Shown here one piece after another: positions 33,982 through 42,271 of a stretch of DNA of 64,000 bases (positions are counted from its first letter, which is position 1; each line of letters begins with the position of its first letter). A program made the translations under genes and the position numbers. The notes under the pieces are model-generated. The model had not been told where the DNA came from. It was given only the letters and a program-made list of their open reading frames with translations, and searched no databases. Origin of the DNA: JBDGYW01 sp964518955 (lineage in GTDB: Bacteria > Gemmatimonadota > Gemmatimonadetes > Gemmatimonadales > GWC2-71-9); the NCBI GenBank assembly GCA_964518955.1, contig CAZFHS010000002.1, positions 1 to 64,000 on the forward strand. Direction: 5' to 3'.

Positions 33982-36567
33982 TCACCGCGTTAGGCGCACG
34001 AAGCGATCGTGATGTCCTAGATGGGCCCAGACAGGGTCGAGTCGTATCAACTCAGCAGAGAGATGGGACGGAATCGAAAGTAGCATCTCCAGCCTGTCGA
34101 TAGCAGTATCTGCGTCTCCTAGCATCGTGTAGATACGTGCCAACATTTCCAAGGCCAAAGGCCCGTCCACCGCGTCGTCAGACACCGGTCGTAATCGAGT
34201 CGCTTCCGTTCCTGCACGCAATGCCTCCGAGCGCATTCCCATTCCGGCGTAAGCAATGCCTAGTCTGCTGTGCAAGCGCGGGTCATCAGGAAACTCTGCT
34301 ATCTGCTGTTCGAGCATCACCCTCGCCGAGTCGTAATGTGCAGCGGCCATTTCTGAGAGGCCGGTTCGCTCGGCCACCTCTGCCTTGACCAGGTAGTAAC
34401 TGGCGGAGTCCGTGACGCCAGATTCCAGCTCGTGCTCCAGAACGATCGAATCGTATTCCTCGCCAAGCACTCGTGGCAGCGCGCTCCAATGTCCTCCTGA
34501 GAACCTGAGCACCTGTTCGATGTTCGTTGGCGATTGCATTATCGCTCGTGCGCCTGCCGTATCACCACTCAGGTTGAGCCGGGCCATCGCTGCGACCCTA
34601 CGTGCATACGAAAAATCGGGTGCGATCGTCAAGGCGCGTTGGGCATCGTGTTCGGCGGTCCGAAACTCGCGCAACATCAGATGAGTGAACCCGGCTCCTG
34701 CCAGACACGTAGCACAGGATGGGTCGGCTGCCGCCGCCTCGTGGTGATTCTCGAGCGCTCTTTCGAAATCGCCTTGCCGTCTACGAATTCCCGCCACCAA
34801 GACCAGTACGTCGCTGACGCCCGGCCAGTTGGTCCGTGCCAGCTCGAAGTGCCTTAGCGCACGATCGTAGTCACGCTCGCCCCAGTAGTAGTACCAACCC
34901 AGTGCAAGGTGGCAGTGCGGCATGTCGGGGCGAAGCCGCACGGCATTATCAGCCGCTGCTCTTGCCGCGGCCAGTCGTTGCGGCGTGCGATCGTGGTTCC
35001 ACCAGAACATCGAAGTATGCGCGATCGCGAGTTTCGCGAATGCGAGCACGAAAGTTGGGTCGCGGGCAATGGCTCGTTCGAAGAGCTCAACCGCGGTCCG
35101 TGCGGCCTGAATGTCGTTGGACGCACGACGCAGATTGTCGTTACCCAAGAGGAATAGGTCGAATGCGTCGGGATCGTTCGTCGGCGTCGCTCGCAGCCAA
35201 TCTCGCTCGGTGCTCAATGGCGCGAGATTCAGAACGCGGACGATGCTCTCCACGATGCGAATCTGTCCATCGAAAACCTGGGAGAGTTCGTTTGTCACAG
35301 TCTCGGACCAGACCTGCGCTCCATCTGACACCCGCGTCAGGCTCGGAGTCATGCGAACCGATGTTGATCCATCGGCGTTCAATACTCGTTCTACCAACCC
35401 CCTCAACAAGAAGTCGGCTTCGAGGCTTGCACCAGAGAACGCTTCGGCCTCATACGGTGAGTCCAGGCCGCCGTCGTTCGGTCCGACCAGAGCTAGCCGC
35501 TGCATACCCGCCAATCGACAAACGATGTCCTCCGCAAGACCAACAACGAAATAGTCGCCGTTCTGAGATCCTAGGTTCTCGAAAGGGAGCACCGCCAGCG
35601 AGATTGTGGGTACAGGTACCGGGGATCCCCTCTCGGGCAGCCCGATCAAAGCGCCCGCGCACACCACGAGCAGCAAAACAGCGCCAAGCAAATTGCGGTA
35701 CCGCAACCAAGGCCGAGCGGCAGAACCAGAATTAGAATTGGGGATGTCCGCCGTATCGATCGAACTGGTCTCCATCGCGTGATTCAGCAGCGGTCCGCCC
35801 GCCGATATACTCCGCGAAGGTTGCTCCCTGAGTTTCTCCACCAACTCCAGAACCGCGTCGTCTGGTTCAACCTCTAGATCGGTTCGCACCGCGTCGACGT
35901 GGCTGTGTGCGTGGGTAATGGCACCTGCGCGATCTCCGGTTGCCTCCATAGCGGCGATTGCCCGCCATGCTACCTCAGAGCTGTAAGGATCGTGTTGGGC
36001 GAGCCGTTTCCACCATCTTGCCGCTGCCGCCCGATCTCCGTTTGTCTCCGCGTCTTCCGCTAGAGACCTGAGCGCGTCGGCATAGAGTTGCGCTAGACGA
36101 TCTCGTTCCGACCCGAGCCACTTTTCAAACTCCGGGGCGTCGTTGATGAAAAAACCTCTCAACAGCGGCCCGCCATAGAGTTCGACAGCCCGTTCGACGT
36201 CGCCCGCTTCCAGATACCGTTCGAAGAGCACGACGTCGCAGCTCAGGACGGAGAAGTCGACCCCGATCTCTTCTGGCCCCCGATTCAGAACGACATCGCG
36301 GCCAAGTGATTGACGTAGGAAGTGCAGAGCCTGGCGAAGAGCAGCGCGAGCATGGCGTTGATCGGTCTCGGGCCAAAACAAACCCACGAGGGTGTCACGT
36401 CTGTGGAATCCGCGCGGCTGCGCGACAGCGAGGTAGCTCAGCAATGCCATTCGCTTGCCCTGTGCCAGTGCGGACCGGACCTCAATTCCGTCTGCCGTTC
36501 TCAGGTCCAGATGCCCGAGGGTATGCAGGTCGATTGCGTGTTGGGGCGGCGATGCTGTGGACGTCAT
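33982..36567 (-). CDS. SARP-like (BTAD) transcriptional regulator fused to TPR region
   Basis: An 861-residue protein. The N-terminus (about 10-260) has a winged-helix start (LGHLDLRTADG, then FHRRDTLVGLFWPETDQRHARAALRQALHFLRQ) and a BTAD helical domain as in SARP/AfsR regulators. One transmembrane helix lies near 300-320 (LGAVLLLVVCAGALIG). A CadC-like periplasmic domain follows (VAVLPFENLGSQNGDYFVVGLAEDIVCRLAGM), and then TPRs to the end. ATG 36567 was chosen because the SARP domain begins right after it; the open frame upstream overlaps the structured leader and is not coding-like. It probably senses an envelope signal and binds DNA at the membrane. It is divergent from the dehalogenase-like gene. 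Confidence 0.87.
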   Translation of the reverse strand: MTSTASPPQHAIDLHTLGHLDLRTADGIEVRSALAQGKRMALLSYLAVAQPRGFHRRDTLVGLFWPETDQRHARAALRQALHFLRQSLGRDVVLNRGPEEIGVDFSVLSCDVVLFERYLEAGDVERAVELYGGPLLRGFFINDAPEFEKWLGSERDRLAQLYADALRSLAEDAETNGDRAAAARWWKRLAQHDPYSSEVAWRAIAAMEATGDRAGAITHAHSHVDAVRTDLEVEPDDAVLELVEKLREQPSRSISAGGPLLNHAMETSSIDTADIPNSNSGSAARPWLRYRNLLGAVLLLVVCAGALIGLPERGSPVPVPTISLAVLPFENLGSQNGDYFVVGLAEDIVCRLAGMQRLALVGPNDGGLDSPYEAEAFSGASLEADFLLRGLVERVLNADGSTSVRMTPSLTRVSDGAQVWSETVTNELSQVFDGQIRIVESIVRVLNLAPLSTERDWLRATPTNDPDAFDLFLLGNDNLRRASNDIQAARTAVELFERAIARDPTFVLAFAKLAIAHTSMFWWNHDRTPQRLAAARAAADNAVRLRPDMPHCHLALGWYYYWGERDYDRALRHFELARTNWPGVSDVLVLVAGIRRRQGDFERALENHHEAAAADPSCATCLAGAGFTHLMLREFRTAEHDAQRALTIAPDFSYARRVAAMARLNLSGDTAGARAIMQSPTNIEQVLRFSGGHWSALPRVLGEEYDSIVLEHELESGVTDSASYYLVKAEVAERTGLSEMAAAHYDSARVMLEQQIAEFPDDPRLHSRLGIAYAGMGMRSEALRAGTEATRLRPVSDDAVDGPLALEMLARIYTMLGDADTAIDRLEMLLSIPSHLSAELIRLDPVWAHLGHHDRFVRLTR

Positions 36568-36953
36568 GTTTCTTTGTGAAACCTTTGCGAACACAGAATT
36601 TGTGGCGGTCCGTAACGCAGTACCCCATGACCAATACGCGCGTTCCAATGAACAAGACGCTGCTTCGAGCGAATTTGTTGCAGATGTAACGGCTGCGTGA
36701 CACTTGGGTGACCCGTGCGTCACACCGAGTACGCAGATTGTACTCCTGTTGGCTGTGCCGTACGGCGCCTTGTTGTACTGGATTGGCCGACAATAGGCAT
36801 CCGTGCTGTGTTGGGCCTCTTGCCGCTCGACAAGAGTGCTCGTCGGGAAGGGACGAGCGGGACCACGCCACGCCCGGCTCGACACAACACGGTGCCTTTT
36901 CTTTTCCCAAACCGGTCAATCCCGCCACATGCCGCAGTATTAACTTGATAAAT
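36568..36953. other. Non-coding gap with structured leader, copy B
   Basis: There is no credible gene in this 386-base gap between two divergent genes. The left half must hold the promoter of the SARP-like gene. 36688-36720 has GTGAC/GTCAC half-sites that could be operator arms but do not form a perfect palindrome. 36795-36897 is the second copy of the three-stem leader. The last 55 bases are the T-rich then AT-rich approach to the ATG at 36954, without a clear Shine-Dalgarno. Confidence 0.55.
36795..36897 (+). promoter_or_regulatory. Structured leader element, copy B (candidate cis-regulatory RNA or attenuator)
   Basis: P1 pairs 36801-36817 with 36876-36892 (17 bp, two G-U pairs, one C-A mismatch). 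It can extend by AGGCA/TGCCT (36795-36799 with 36893-36897) around a one-base bulge. P2 is the hairpin 36818-36835 and P3 pairs 36838-36844 with 36852-36858. The linker 36859-36875 is identical to copy A except for one base. CCGCTCG (36823-36829) is complementary to CGAGCGG (36854-36860), as in copy A. The long stem is followed by TTTCTTTTC, so it may also work as an intrinsic terminator. It ends 61 bases (core stem) before the start codon at 36954. Confidence 0.6.
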
Positions 36954-38336
36954 ATGGCTCTCACCAACCTCAGTGCCGTCGCCGCTGTTACAGTCGGTTT
37001 GGGAGTAGTGCTGCTCCTGGTGTTGCTTGTTTCTGCGATCGCTTCTCGGATGGAAAACGAACCTTTGGCGGCATCCCGACTGCTTCTGTCTGCATTCGTT
37101 ATACCGATGCCCTTCTTAACTGCGGGTTTAGCATCTTCGAGTTGGGGAGATACACCATCGATAATCCTACTGATGCTGGCTGCGGTTGTATTGATGGCTA
37201 TGGCTATCCCGTTCGGGAGATCGCCAGCTGTCGACGACGATCTGCCTCAGGGCAGGATCGATGAACGGGATATCATGTTTTCTCGAGCGGAACTGACGCC
37301 GGGATCGTTCCGGTTCGATGAGTACTACAGGTCAAAGCCGGAGAATCGGGCACCCGACGACCTTTTCAGGGCGAAACCAGGACTCCTTGCCGAGGGGTCC
37401 ACCGCGTACAATCCGCTTCACTTCTCAGCCGCCGACGCGAGCTTCTTCACGATCGAGCAGTTGAGGCCGTTTGTAGATGGTGATGTGGCCTCCGAACGGA
37501 TCGAACAGGGTGCCGCCGCAATGTCGGAGTTCATCAAACGATGGGGGCAGAAGCTCGGTGCGGTCGAGGTCGGCATAACGGAACTTCGCGACTACCATCT
37601 GTACAGCGTAGTCGGTAGAGGCGACGACTACGGCAACCCGGTTGACCTCGCCCACAGGTTCGCTGTCGCTCTGACGGTTGAAATGGACAAGAGGACCCTC
37701 GATTCGGCTCCGCTCGGACCAGCCGTGATGGAGAGCGCGCAGCAGTACGTATCGTCGGGGACGATTGCCGTGCAGCTGGCCGCATTCATCCGCAGGTTGG
37801 GCTACCCTGCGAGGGCTCATATCGACGGCAACTACAGGGTCGTCTGCCCCCTGGTGGCGCGAGACGCAGGGTTGGGTGAACTAGGCAGGATGGGATTGTT
37901 GATGACCCCCAAACTCGGCCCGCGAGTGAGGATCGCCGCCGTCACTACCGATCTGCCGCTGGTACCAGACCGCCCAACTCGCGACGCTACGACAGTTGAT
38001 TTTTGTGAGCGATGCAAGAAGTGCGCTGACATTTGTCCCAGCGGCGCGATTTCCTCTGATCCGCGCAAGTCAATCAACGGAGCGAAACGTTGGCAGATCG
38101 ACTCCGAAGCATGTTTCACCCTGTGGTGTCAGGTCGGAACCGATTGCGCCCGTTGCGTGAAGGTCTGTCCGTATTCTCATCCCGACAACATGCTCCACAA
38201 TTTGGTGAGGAGGGGAGTGCGGTATTCTTCACTCATCAGAGAAGTGGCGGTGAAGATGGATGACTTACTCTATGGCAGGCAGCCCACGCCGTCGGATCTC
38301 TTGAGCTGGCAGAAGGTTCCAACTCAGAACAAGTAG
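36954..38336 (+). CDS. Reductive-dehalogenase-like iron-sulfur membrane protein
   Basis: A 460-residue protein. Three N-terminal hydrophobic segments (about 6-28, 39-57, 62-82) anchor it. A large soluble domain (about 110-340) resembles the corrinoid-binding fold of reductive dehalogenases and epoxyqueuosine reductase, and a C-terminal ferredoxin-like region has two [4Fe-4S] motifs. The first is CERCKKCADICPSG (about 350-363) and the second runs CFTLWC to CARCVKVCP (about 386-408). Unlike respiratory RdhA proteins there is no twin-arginine signal and no small RdhB gene beside it. The substrate could be a halogenated organic compound, but reductase roles other than dehalogenation are equally possible. 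ATG 36954 begins a clear membrane segment. Confidence 0.8.
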   Translation: MALTNLSAVAAVTVGLGVVLLLVLLVSAIASRMENEPLAASRLLLSAFVIPMPFLTAGLASSSWGDTPSIILLMLAAVVLMAMAIPFGRSPAVDDDLPQGRIDERDIMFSRAELTPGSFRFDEYYRSKPENRAPDDLFRAKPGLLAEGSTAYNPLHFSAADASFFTIEQLRPFVDGDVASERIEQGAAAMSEFIKRWGQKLGAVEVGITELRDYHLYSVVGRGDDYGNPVDLAHRFAVALTVEMDKRTLDSAPLGPAVMESAQQYVSSGTIAVQLAAFIRRLGYPARAHIDGNYRVVCPLVARDAGLGELGRMGLLMTPKLGPRVRIAAVTTDLPLVPDRPTRDATTVDFCERCKKCADICPSGAISSDPRKSINGAKRWQIDSEACFTLWCQVGTDCARCVKVCPYSHPDNMLHNLVRRGVRYSSLIREVAVKMDDLLYGRQPTPSDLLSWQKVPTQNK

Positions 38337-38362
38337 CTGCCGGTCGGTTTTGGGGTTTGGGA

Positions 38363-38956
38363 CTACTCTTCGAGGCGCTTGCGTTTCGACTTTGTTCGGG
38401 ATTTTTTCAACATCTCACGATATTCCTGGCGCCTGTCCTCCAAGCCGTCTACTGCTTCTTCAGCGCTCAGCCCCATCGACGCGCTTCCAGGTACCTTTGG
38501 ATCTGCTGCGTACCATCGCTCATTCCCGTCTTCGTCGATCTCCATGGAGATGTTCACACCGTCTCCGTTTGCAGGGAGGTCCGCTTCTGGGATTTCATCG
38601 CGTTCGTCTTCTTCGATTTCGCCTGTTTTGGATCGCCGACGCATCTCACGAAACTCACGGCGACGCTGTTCCAAGCCTTCGATCACTTCCTCAGCGCTGT
38701 ACCCCTGGGAGTGGCTATTCGGGACTTTTGCGTCTTGGGCGTAGTAGACCTCGTTTCCGTCGGCGTCGACCTCCATCGAGATCTCGACATCGTCGTCCTC
38801 TAGCTCCGAATCTGCATCTGCGCGGAGATCTAAATCGTCGAACTCGTCTTCGTCCTCGTTCAGAATGGAGAAGTCGTCTAGGTCGTCGTCGTCGTAGTCG
38901 AGCCGTCCGTGGTCGCCCAAGTTGTGCCTCATAGTCGTGCCGTACTCATCATCCAT
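38363..38956 (-). CDS. Highly acidic protein with two long internal repeats
   Basis: A 197-residue soluble protein of no known family. The first about 60 residues are mostly Asp and Glu. Two copies of a roughly 55-residue unit follow: one from VEISMEVDADGNEVYYAQD (about 57) and one from VNISMEIDEDGNERWYAAD (about 134). Each has the order beta strand, D-x-DGNE turn, tyrosine-rich strand, KVP, then GxSAEE with a basic amphipathic helix (EGLEQRRREFREM / DGLEDRRQEYREM). The DGNE loop recalls a Ca2+-binding turn but is not a full EF-hand. The tail is Lys/Arg-rich. It converges on the dehalogenase-like gene and has a candidate promoter at 39027-39056. Function unknown. Confidence 0.8.
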   Translation of the reverse strand: MDDEYGTTMRHNLGDHGRLDYDDDDLDDFSILNEDEDEFDDLDLRADADSELEDDDVEISMEVDADGNEVYYAQDAKVPNSHSQGYSAEEVIEGLEQRRREFREMRRRSKTGEIEEDERDEIPEADLPANGDGVNISMEIDEDGNERWYAADPKVPGSASMGLSAEEAVDGLEDRRQEYREMLKKSRTKSKRKRLEE

Positions 38957-39026
38957 CGGTGCTGTCTGTTGGGTTGGCCGCCCACCTATCCAATACGGCG
39001 TCGGCCCAAGAGAGTGTCACATAAAA

Positions 39027-39056
39027 ATAATGCCTCATATGTGCTGATATCGTCAA
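39027..39056 (-). promoter_or_regulatory. Candidate sigma-70 promoter for the acidic repeat protein
   Basis: On the minus strand TTGACG (39056-39051) and CATTAT (39032-39027) are 18 bases apart, about 70 bases before the start at 38956. The stretch is AT-rich compared with its surroundings. Spacing is one base longer than ideal. Confidence 0.35.
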
Positions 39057-39112
39057 CTCGTGATAAGATCTTGATTTCTTCTCACCGTCTGCAGCTACAG
39101 CCTGTGTCGCGG

Positions 39113-39141
39113 TAGACTCACGATCTCCGCAGTGGCATAAT
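39113..39141 (+). promoter_or_regulatory. Candidate sigma-70 promoter for the VOC protein gene
   Basis: TAGACT (39113-39118) and CATAAT (39136-39141) are exactly 17 bases apart, with the -10 matching five of six consensus positions. Transcription would start near 39148, about 40 bases before the ATG at 39188, whose Shine-Dalgarno AAGGAGG is strong. Confidence 0.5.
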
Positions 39142-39187
39142 GTTACCAGCGCATTACCGCTTGACCTATTGTTTCAAGGAGGAACCG

Positions 39188-39976
39188 ATGACCGGTCCGA
39201 TAGCTCGAGGACGGTTCGTTCACTACGATCTGATGACATCCGATGTTGATTCTGCCGTTGACTTCTATACAAGGCTAGCTGGGTGGCAAACAACGCCTTG
39301 GCAGGGAGAAGGCGATCCATATACGATGTGGACCAACAACGGTGTGCCGTTGGGAGGGGTGATGCCTCTGCCTGAGGAAGCGAACGCTGCCGGCGCTCCG
39401 CCCAATTGGATCGCATACGTCATGGTTCCCGACACAGATGCGACGGTCGAGCGAACTGAAGCGCTCGGAGGGAGCGTCATAGTTCCCGCGACCGAAATTC
39501 CGAACGTGGGCAAGTTTTCGATCTTGCTCGACCCGCAGGGTGGAGCTTTTGCGATCTTCACTCCCCTCGGTGAAGCCCCGGGCGACGATGAGCCGCCCAA
39601 GATTGGGGAATTCTCGTGGCATGAACTGGCTACAACTGACTGGGAAGCGGCGTTTGAATTCTATCATGCGGTATTTGGGTGGGAAAAAACCGAAGCGATG
39701 GACATGGGCGACATGGGCATCTACCAGATGTACGGACGCGGTGGCCAATCTTTGGGTGGGATGTTCAATAAGCCGGCTGAGGTCGAGGGCCCGCCAGGGT
39801 GGCTGTATTACATAATGGTTGAAGATGCCAATCAAGCCGCGCTGACGCTCCAGATGCTTGGCGGCCAGTTGATGAACGGACCAATCGAAGTGCCTGGCGG
39901 GGATCTCGTTGCTCACTGTTTAGATCCGCAGGGCGGGAGGTTCGCAATACACTCATTGGCAAACGCCGAGGCATAA
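39188..39976 (+). CDS. Two-domain VOC (glyoxalase/bleomycin-resistance fold) protein
   Basis: A 262-residue cytoplasmic protein made of two vicinal-oxygen-chelate modules: residues about 5-125 (GRFVHYDLMTSDVDSAVDFYTRLAGW) and about 135-260 (GEFSWHELATTDWEAAFEFYHAVFGW). Each starts with the HxxL metal-ligand strand and ends with DPQGGxFAI containing the second ligand region. Such tandem VOC proteins include 27 kDa antigen-like and hydroxylase-like enzymes whose substrates are mostly unknown. ATG 39188 has AAGGAGG at ideal spacing, so the longer open frame is discarded. It is a single-gene transcript, with a promoter at 39113-39141 and a terminator at 39986-40012. Confidence 0.9.
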   Translation: MTGPIARGRFVHYDLMTSDVDSAVDFYTRLAGWQTTPWQGEGDPYTMWTNNGVPLGGVMPLPEEANAAGAPPNWIAYVMVPDTDATVERTEALGGSVIVPATEIPNVGKFSILLDPQGGAFAIFTPLGEAPGDDEPPKIGEFSWHELATTDWEAAFEFYHAVFGWEKTEAMDMGDMGIYQMYGRGGQSLGGMFNKPAEVEGPPGWLYYIMVEDANQAALTLQMLGGQLMNGPIEVPGGDLVAHCLDPQGGRFAIHSLANAEA

Positions 39977-39985
39977 AACAAAGAA

Positions 39986-40012
39986 GGCGCGGTCGGTTCC
40001 GCGCCCTTTCGT
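39986..40012 (+). terminator. Rho-independent terminator of the VOC gene
   Basis: A perfect 7-bp GC stem GGCGCGG/CCGCGCC with a six-base loop is followed by CTTTCGTT, ten bases after the VOC stop codon. Confidence 0.8.
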
Positions 40013-40023
40013 TGTGGCAGTGA

Positions 40024-40062
40024 GTCGGGCCGGAGCCACTTAAGGTTCCGGCCCGACGTTTT
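40024..40062. terminator. Second strong hairpin between converging genes
   Basis: A 14-bp stem (40024-40037 with 40044-40057; one G-U pair) with loop ACTTAA is followed by GTTTT on the plus strand. It abuts the 3' end of the minus-strand anti-sigma gene, so it probably protects both converging units from read-through. Confidence 0.75.
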
Positions 40063-40066
40063 GTCG

Positions 40067-41533
40067 TCAGCGATTCTCCAACTCGCCCAGCGCCCAGATG
40101 GCCCAGCGGCGCACGTCAGGGCTTTCGTCGTTCTGAAGGGCCTCGGACAGCGCTTCGGCCGCACCCGGATGTTCGATTTCGCCGAGTGCCCACGCCGACC
40201 AGCGTCGTACCTGAACTGATGCGTCATTGAGCAAGGCGCGGCACAGCCCTTCGACCGCATCCGCGCTCTCGATCTCTCCGAGCGCCCAAGCTGCCCAGCG
40301 ACGCGCATCGGTGTACTCGTCGTCCAGGAGCGTCGTCACCAGAGCGTCGACTGCTTCCGGACTCTCGATCTCGCCGAGCGCCCAGGCGGCCCATCGACGA
40401 GCTTCGTTGTGCTGCTCTTCTCCGAGCATTTCTGCGAGCGCGTCGACTGCTTCCGGACTCTCGATCTCGCCAAGTGCCCAGGCTGCCCAACGACGGGTCT
40501 CGCCGTGGGAGTCGTTCCGTACAGCCGCAGACAGAGCGGGCACACCCCTCGTATCTTCGATCTCACCCAGGGCCCAAGCAGACCAGCGGCGCACCTCGTT
40601 CACGGTGTCGTTCATTAGTGCGGCCGAGAGTGCTTCGATTCCCCTCGGATCTTCGATCTCACCAAGTGCCCAGGCGGCCCATCTGCGAGCCTCACCGTAA
40701 GAATCATTCATCAGACAGTACGAAAGGGCGGGGATGCCGCGAGGGTCTTCAATCTCTCCCAACGCCCACGCGGCCCAACGACGCACCTGGCCGTCTTCAT
40801 CACCACGCACAGCTCGGGAGAGTGCTTCGACGACTTCTTGGTCGTCAAAATCGTCATCTCCCAGAGCCCTGGCCGCCATCACGCGTACCTCGGCGTTGTC
40901 GTCGGACAACGCCTGCAGGAGGGCTGCCATCCTGGCCTCGTAGCCTTCGCCACGAAATTCTCGGTCTCGTGAGCGGGCTTCGCGAACGCGCTCCCGAATT
41001 CTCTCGCGATCTCGCTCCATGCTTTCCCGGACGCCCTCTGCGATTTCCCTAGCCAGCTCCGAAGCCTCCAAGAGGTGCATGGAGTATTCGTCGTCTCCGC
41101 CCAGAGGAACTTCATCCACGGCGGTTCCGACCGCGATACGCTCGGGGCTGCGCAAATAACTCATTCCCGCGAACACTCCGGCGGGTGCGAGCAATGCGGC
41201 AAGGCCTGCGGCAAGCAGCATCGGTTTGGGCATGCGCCAACGCCGCTTCTGACCGACGCCCACGGGTGTGCCGAGCGATCCGTCCCGGCTGGCTGCCACG
41301 ATGCCGGGCCATAGGTCGTTCTCAGGAGTTGCCTGTGTCGGCAGCTCGTTGATTGCCTCGACTGTCGCTTTCATCTCGTCGAGTTTCTTCATGCAACGGC
41401 CGCATGAATCGAGATGATGACGTACGAATGCATCTGCGGTGGCGTTGAGTTCCTCGTCGATGAACGGAGAAAGAAGCTCATCAATGATCTGGCAATCGTC
41501 TGCGCCACTCTTGTTTACATCGTGCTCACTCAT
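40067..41533 (-). CDS. Anti-sigma factor with membrane helix and HEAT-repeat domain
   Basis: A 488-residue protein whose start overlaps the ECF sigma gene by four bases. The N-terminus has a zinc-binding anti-sigma motif HHLDSCGRC (H-x3-C-x2-C, about 39-47). A basic segment and one transmembrane helix (about 108-125) follow, then an Arg/Glu-rich coiled region (about 160-200). From about 205 to the end runs an array of HEAT/PBS-lyase-type repeats at 31-residue spacing, eight of which contain an almost identical RRWxAWALGEIE. The membrane topology would place the HEAT array in the periplasm, where it could sense envelope stress and release the sigma factor. Fusion of zf-HC2 with so regular a HEAT array is unusual. 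Confidence 0.88.
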   Translation of the reverse strand: MSEHDVNKSGADDCQIIDELLSPFIDEELNATADAFVRHHLDSCGRCMKKLDEMKATVEAINELPTQATPENDLWPGIVAASRDGSLGTPVGVGQKRRWRMPKPMLLAAGLAALLAPAGVFAGMSYLRSPERIAVGTAVDEVPLGGDDEYSMHLLEASELAREIAEGVRESMERDRERIRERVREARSRDREFRGEGYEARMAALLQALSDDNAEVRVMAARALGDDDFDDQEVVEALSRAVRGDEDGQVRRWAAWALGEIEDPRGIPALSYCLMNDSYGEARRWAAWALGEIEDPRGIEALSAALMNDTVNEVRRWSAWALGEIEDTRGVPALSAAVRNDSHGETRRWAAWALGEIESPEAVDALAEMLGEEQHNEARRWAAWALGEIESPEAVDALVTTLLDDEYTDARRWAAWALGEIESADAVEGLCRALLNDASVQVRRWSAWALGEIEHPGAAEALSEALQNDESPDVRRWAIWALGELENR

Positions 41534-42165
41534 TTGAGCAATGCCTCCCGCACGAGCCTACGTGCTCTGTTCAACTGAGATTTGACCGTGCCCTCTGCGA
41601 TCTCGGTCATTTCCGCGATTTCCCGATACCGGTAGCCTTCGATGTCGTGGAGTACGAGTACTTGCTTGGCTCCGTCAGGTAGTGAGGCGATAGCCCGCTC
41701 TAGGTCCAGCTTGGTTTCCGGCATTGCCTGCCGCACTCCGTTGCCGAATGCCTCGAGGTCATCTGTGGTGGATACCTTGTCTGAGCGGCGTTTCTCGGAC
41801 CGCAGATGTCCCAGTACGACGTTTGTTCCCAGACGATGAAGCCACGTACCGAATGCGCTCTGGAACCTGAAGGTGGGCATTGCCTCCCAGGCGCGTACGA
41901 AGATGTCTTGGGTCAGTTCCTCCGCACGCCTGTGATCGCTCACCATTCTGAGGCACAACGCGTACATGCGCCGCACGTGCATCTCGTAGAGACGCTCGAA
42001 CGCTGTCGCTTCACCCGTTTGGGCTTGGCGGACCAGGCTGTCCTCGTCGAACAGCGGAATGGCATCTGTCGTTTCTTGGTTAAGCACCTTGGGCTCGTCA
42101 ACCGTCCTTGACTCCGAGGTCCATGGCAACTTCAAGTACCCATTCTTCACTGCCGACGCCGTCAT
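41530..42165 (-). CDS. ECF-type RNA polymerase sigma factor
   Basis: A 211-residue sigma-70 family extracytoplasmic-function factor. Region 2 (about 50-118) includes FERLYEMHVRRMYALCLRMV and DIFVRAWEAMPTFRFQSAFGTWLHRL. Region 4 (about 155-207) includes LPDGAKQVLVLHDIEGYRYREIAEMTEIAEGTVKSQLNRARRLVRE. ATG 42165 has GGAGGA six bases upstream, preferable to the ATG 21 bases earlier. It is cotranscribed with the HEAT-type anti-sigma protein that overlaps its stop. The target promoters, probably including its own, cannot be identified from one window. Confidence 0.95.
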   Translation of the reverse strand: MTASAVKNGYLKLPWTSESRTVDEPKVLNQETTDAIPLFDEDSLVRQAQTGEATAFERLYEMHVRRMYALCLRMVSDHRRAEELTQDIFVRAWEAMPTFRFQSAFGTWLHRLGTNVVLGHLRSEKRRSDKVSTTDDLEAFGNGVRQAMPETKLDLERAIASLPDGAKQVLVLHDIEGYRYREIAEMTEIAEGTVKSQLNRARRLVREALLK

Positions 42166-42271
42166 CGCAACTCCTCCGTGAGACATAGAGCCGGTATCGA
42201 CTCTTGCTTGTCACTGAGTTTGATGACGCTGAAGGCCGGATGGTTCGAATTGAACTAGGGGAGGTTTTGCC

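Noticed and set aside
34836..35735. 299-residue plus-strand frame within the SARP-TPR gene
   Set aside because: Arg/Pro/Ser-rich translation typical of antisense frames in GC-rich DNA; the minus-strand gene has clear domains throughout.
36708..36953. N-terminal extension of the dehalogenase-like gene to 36708
   Set aside because: This stretch contains the structured leader copy B and would put the membrane anchor 82 residues inside the protein; ATG 36954 is more sensible.
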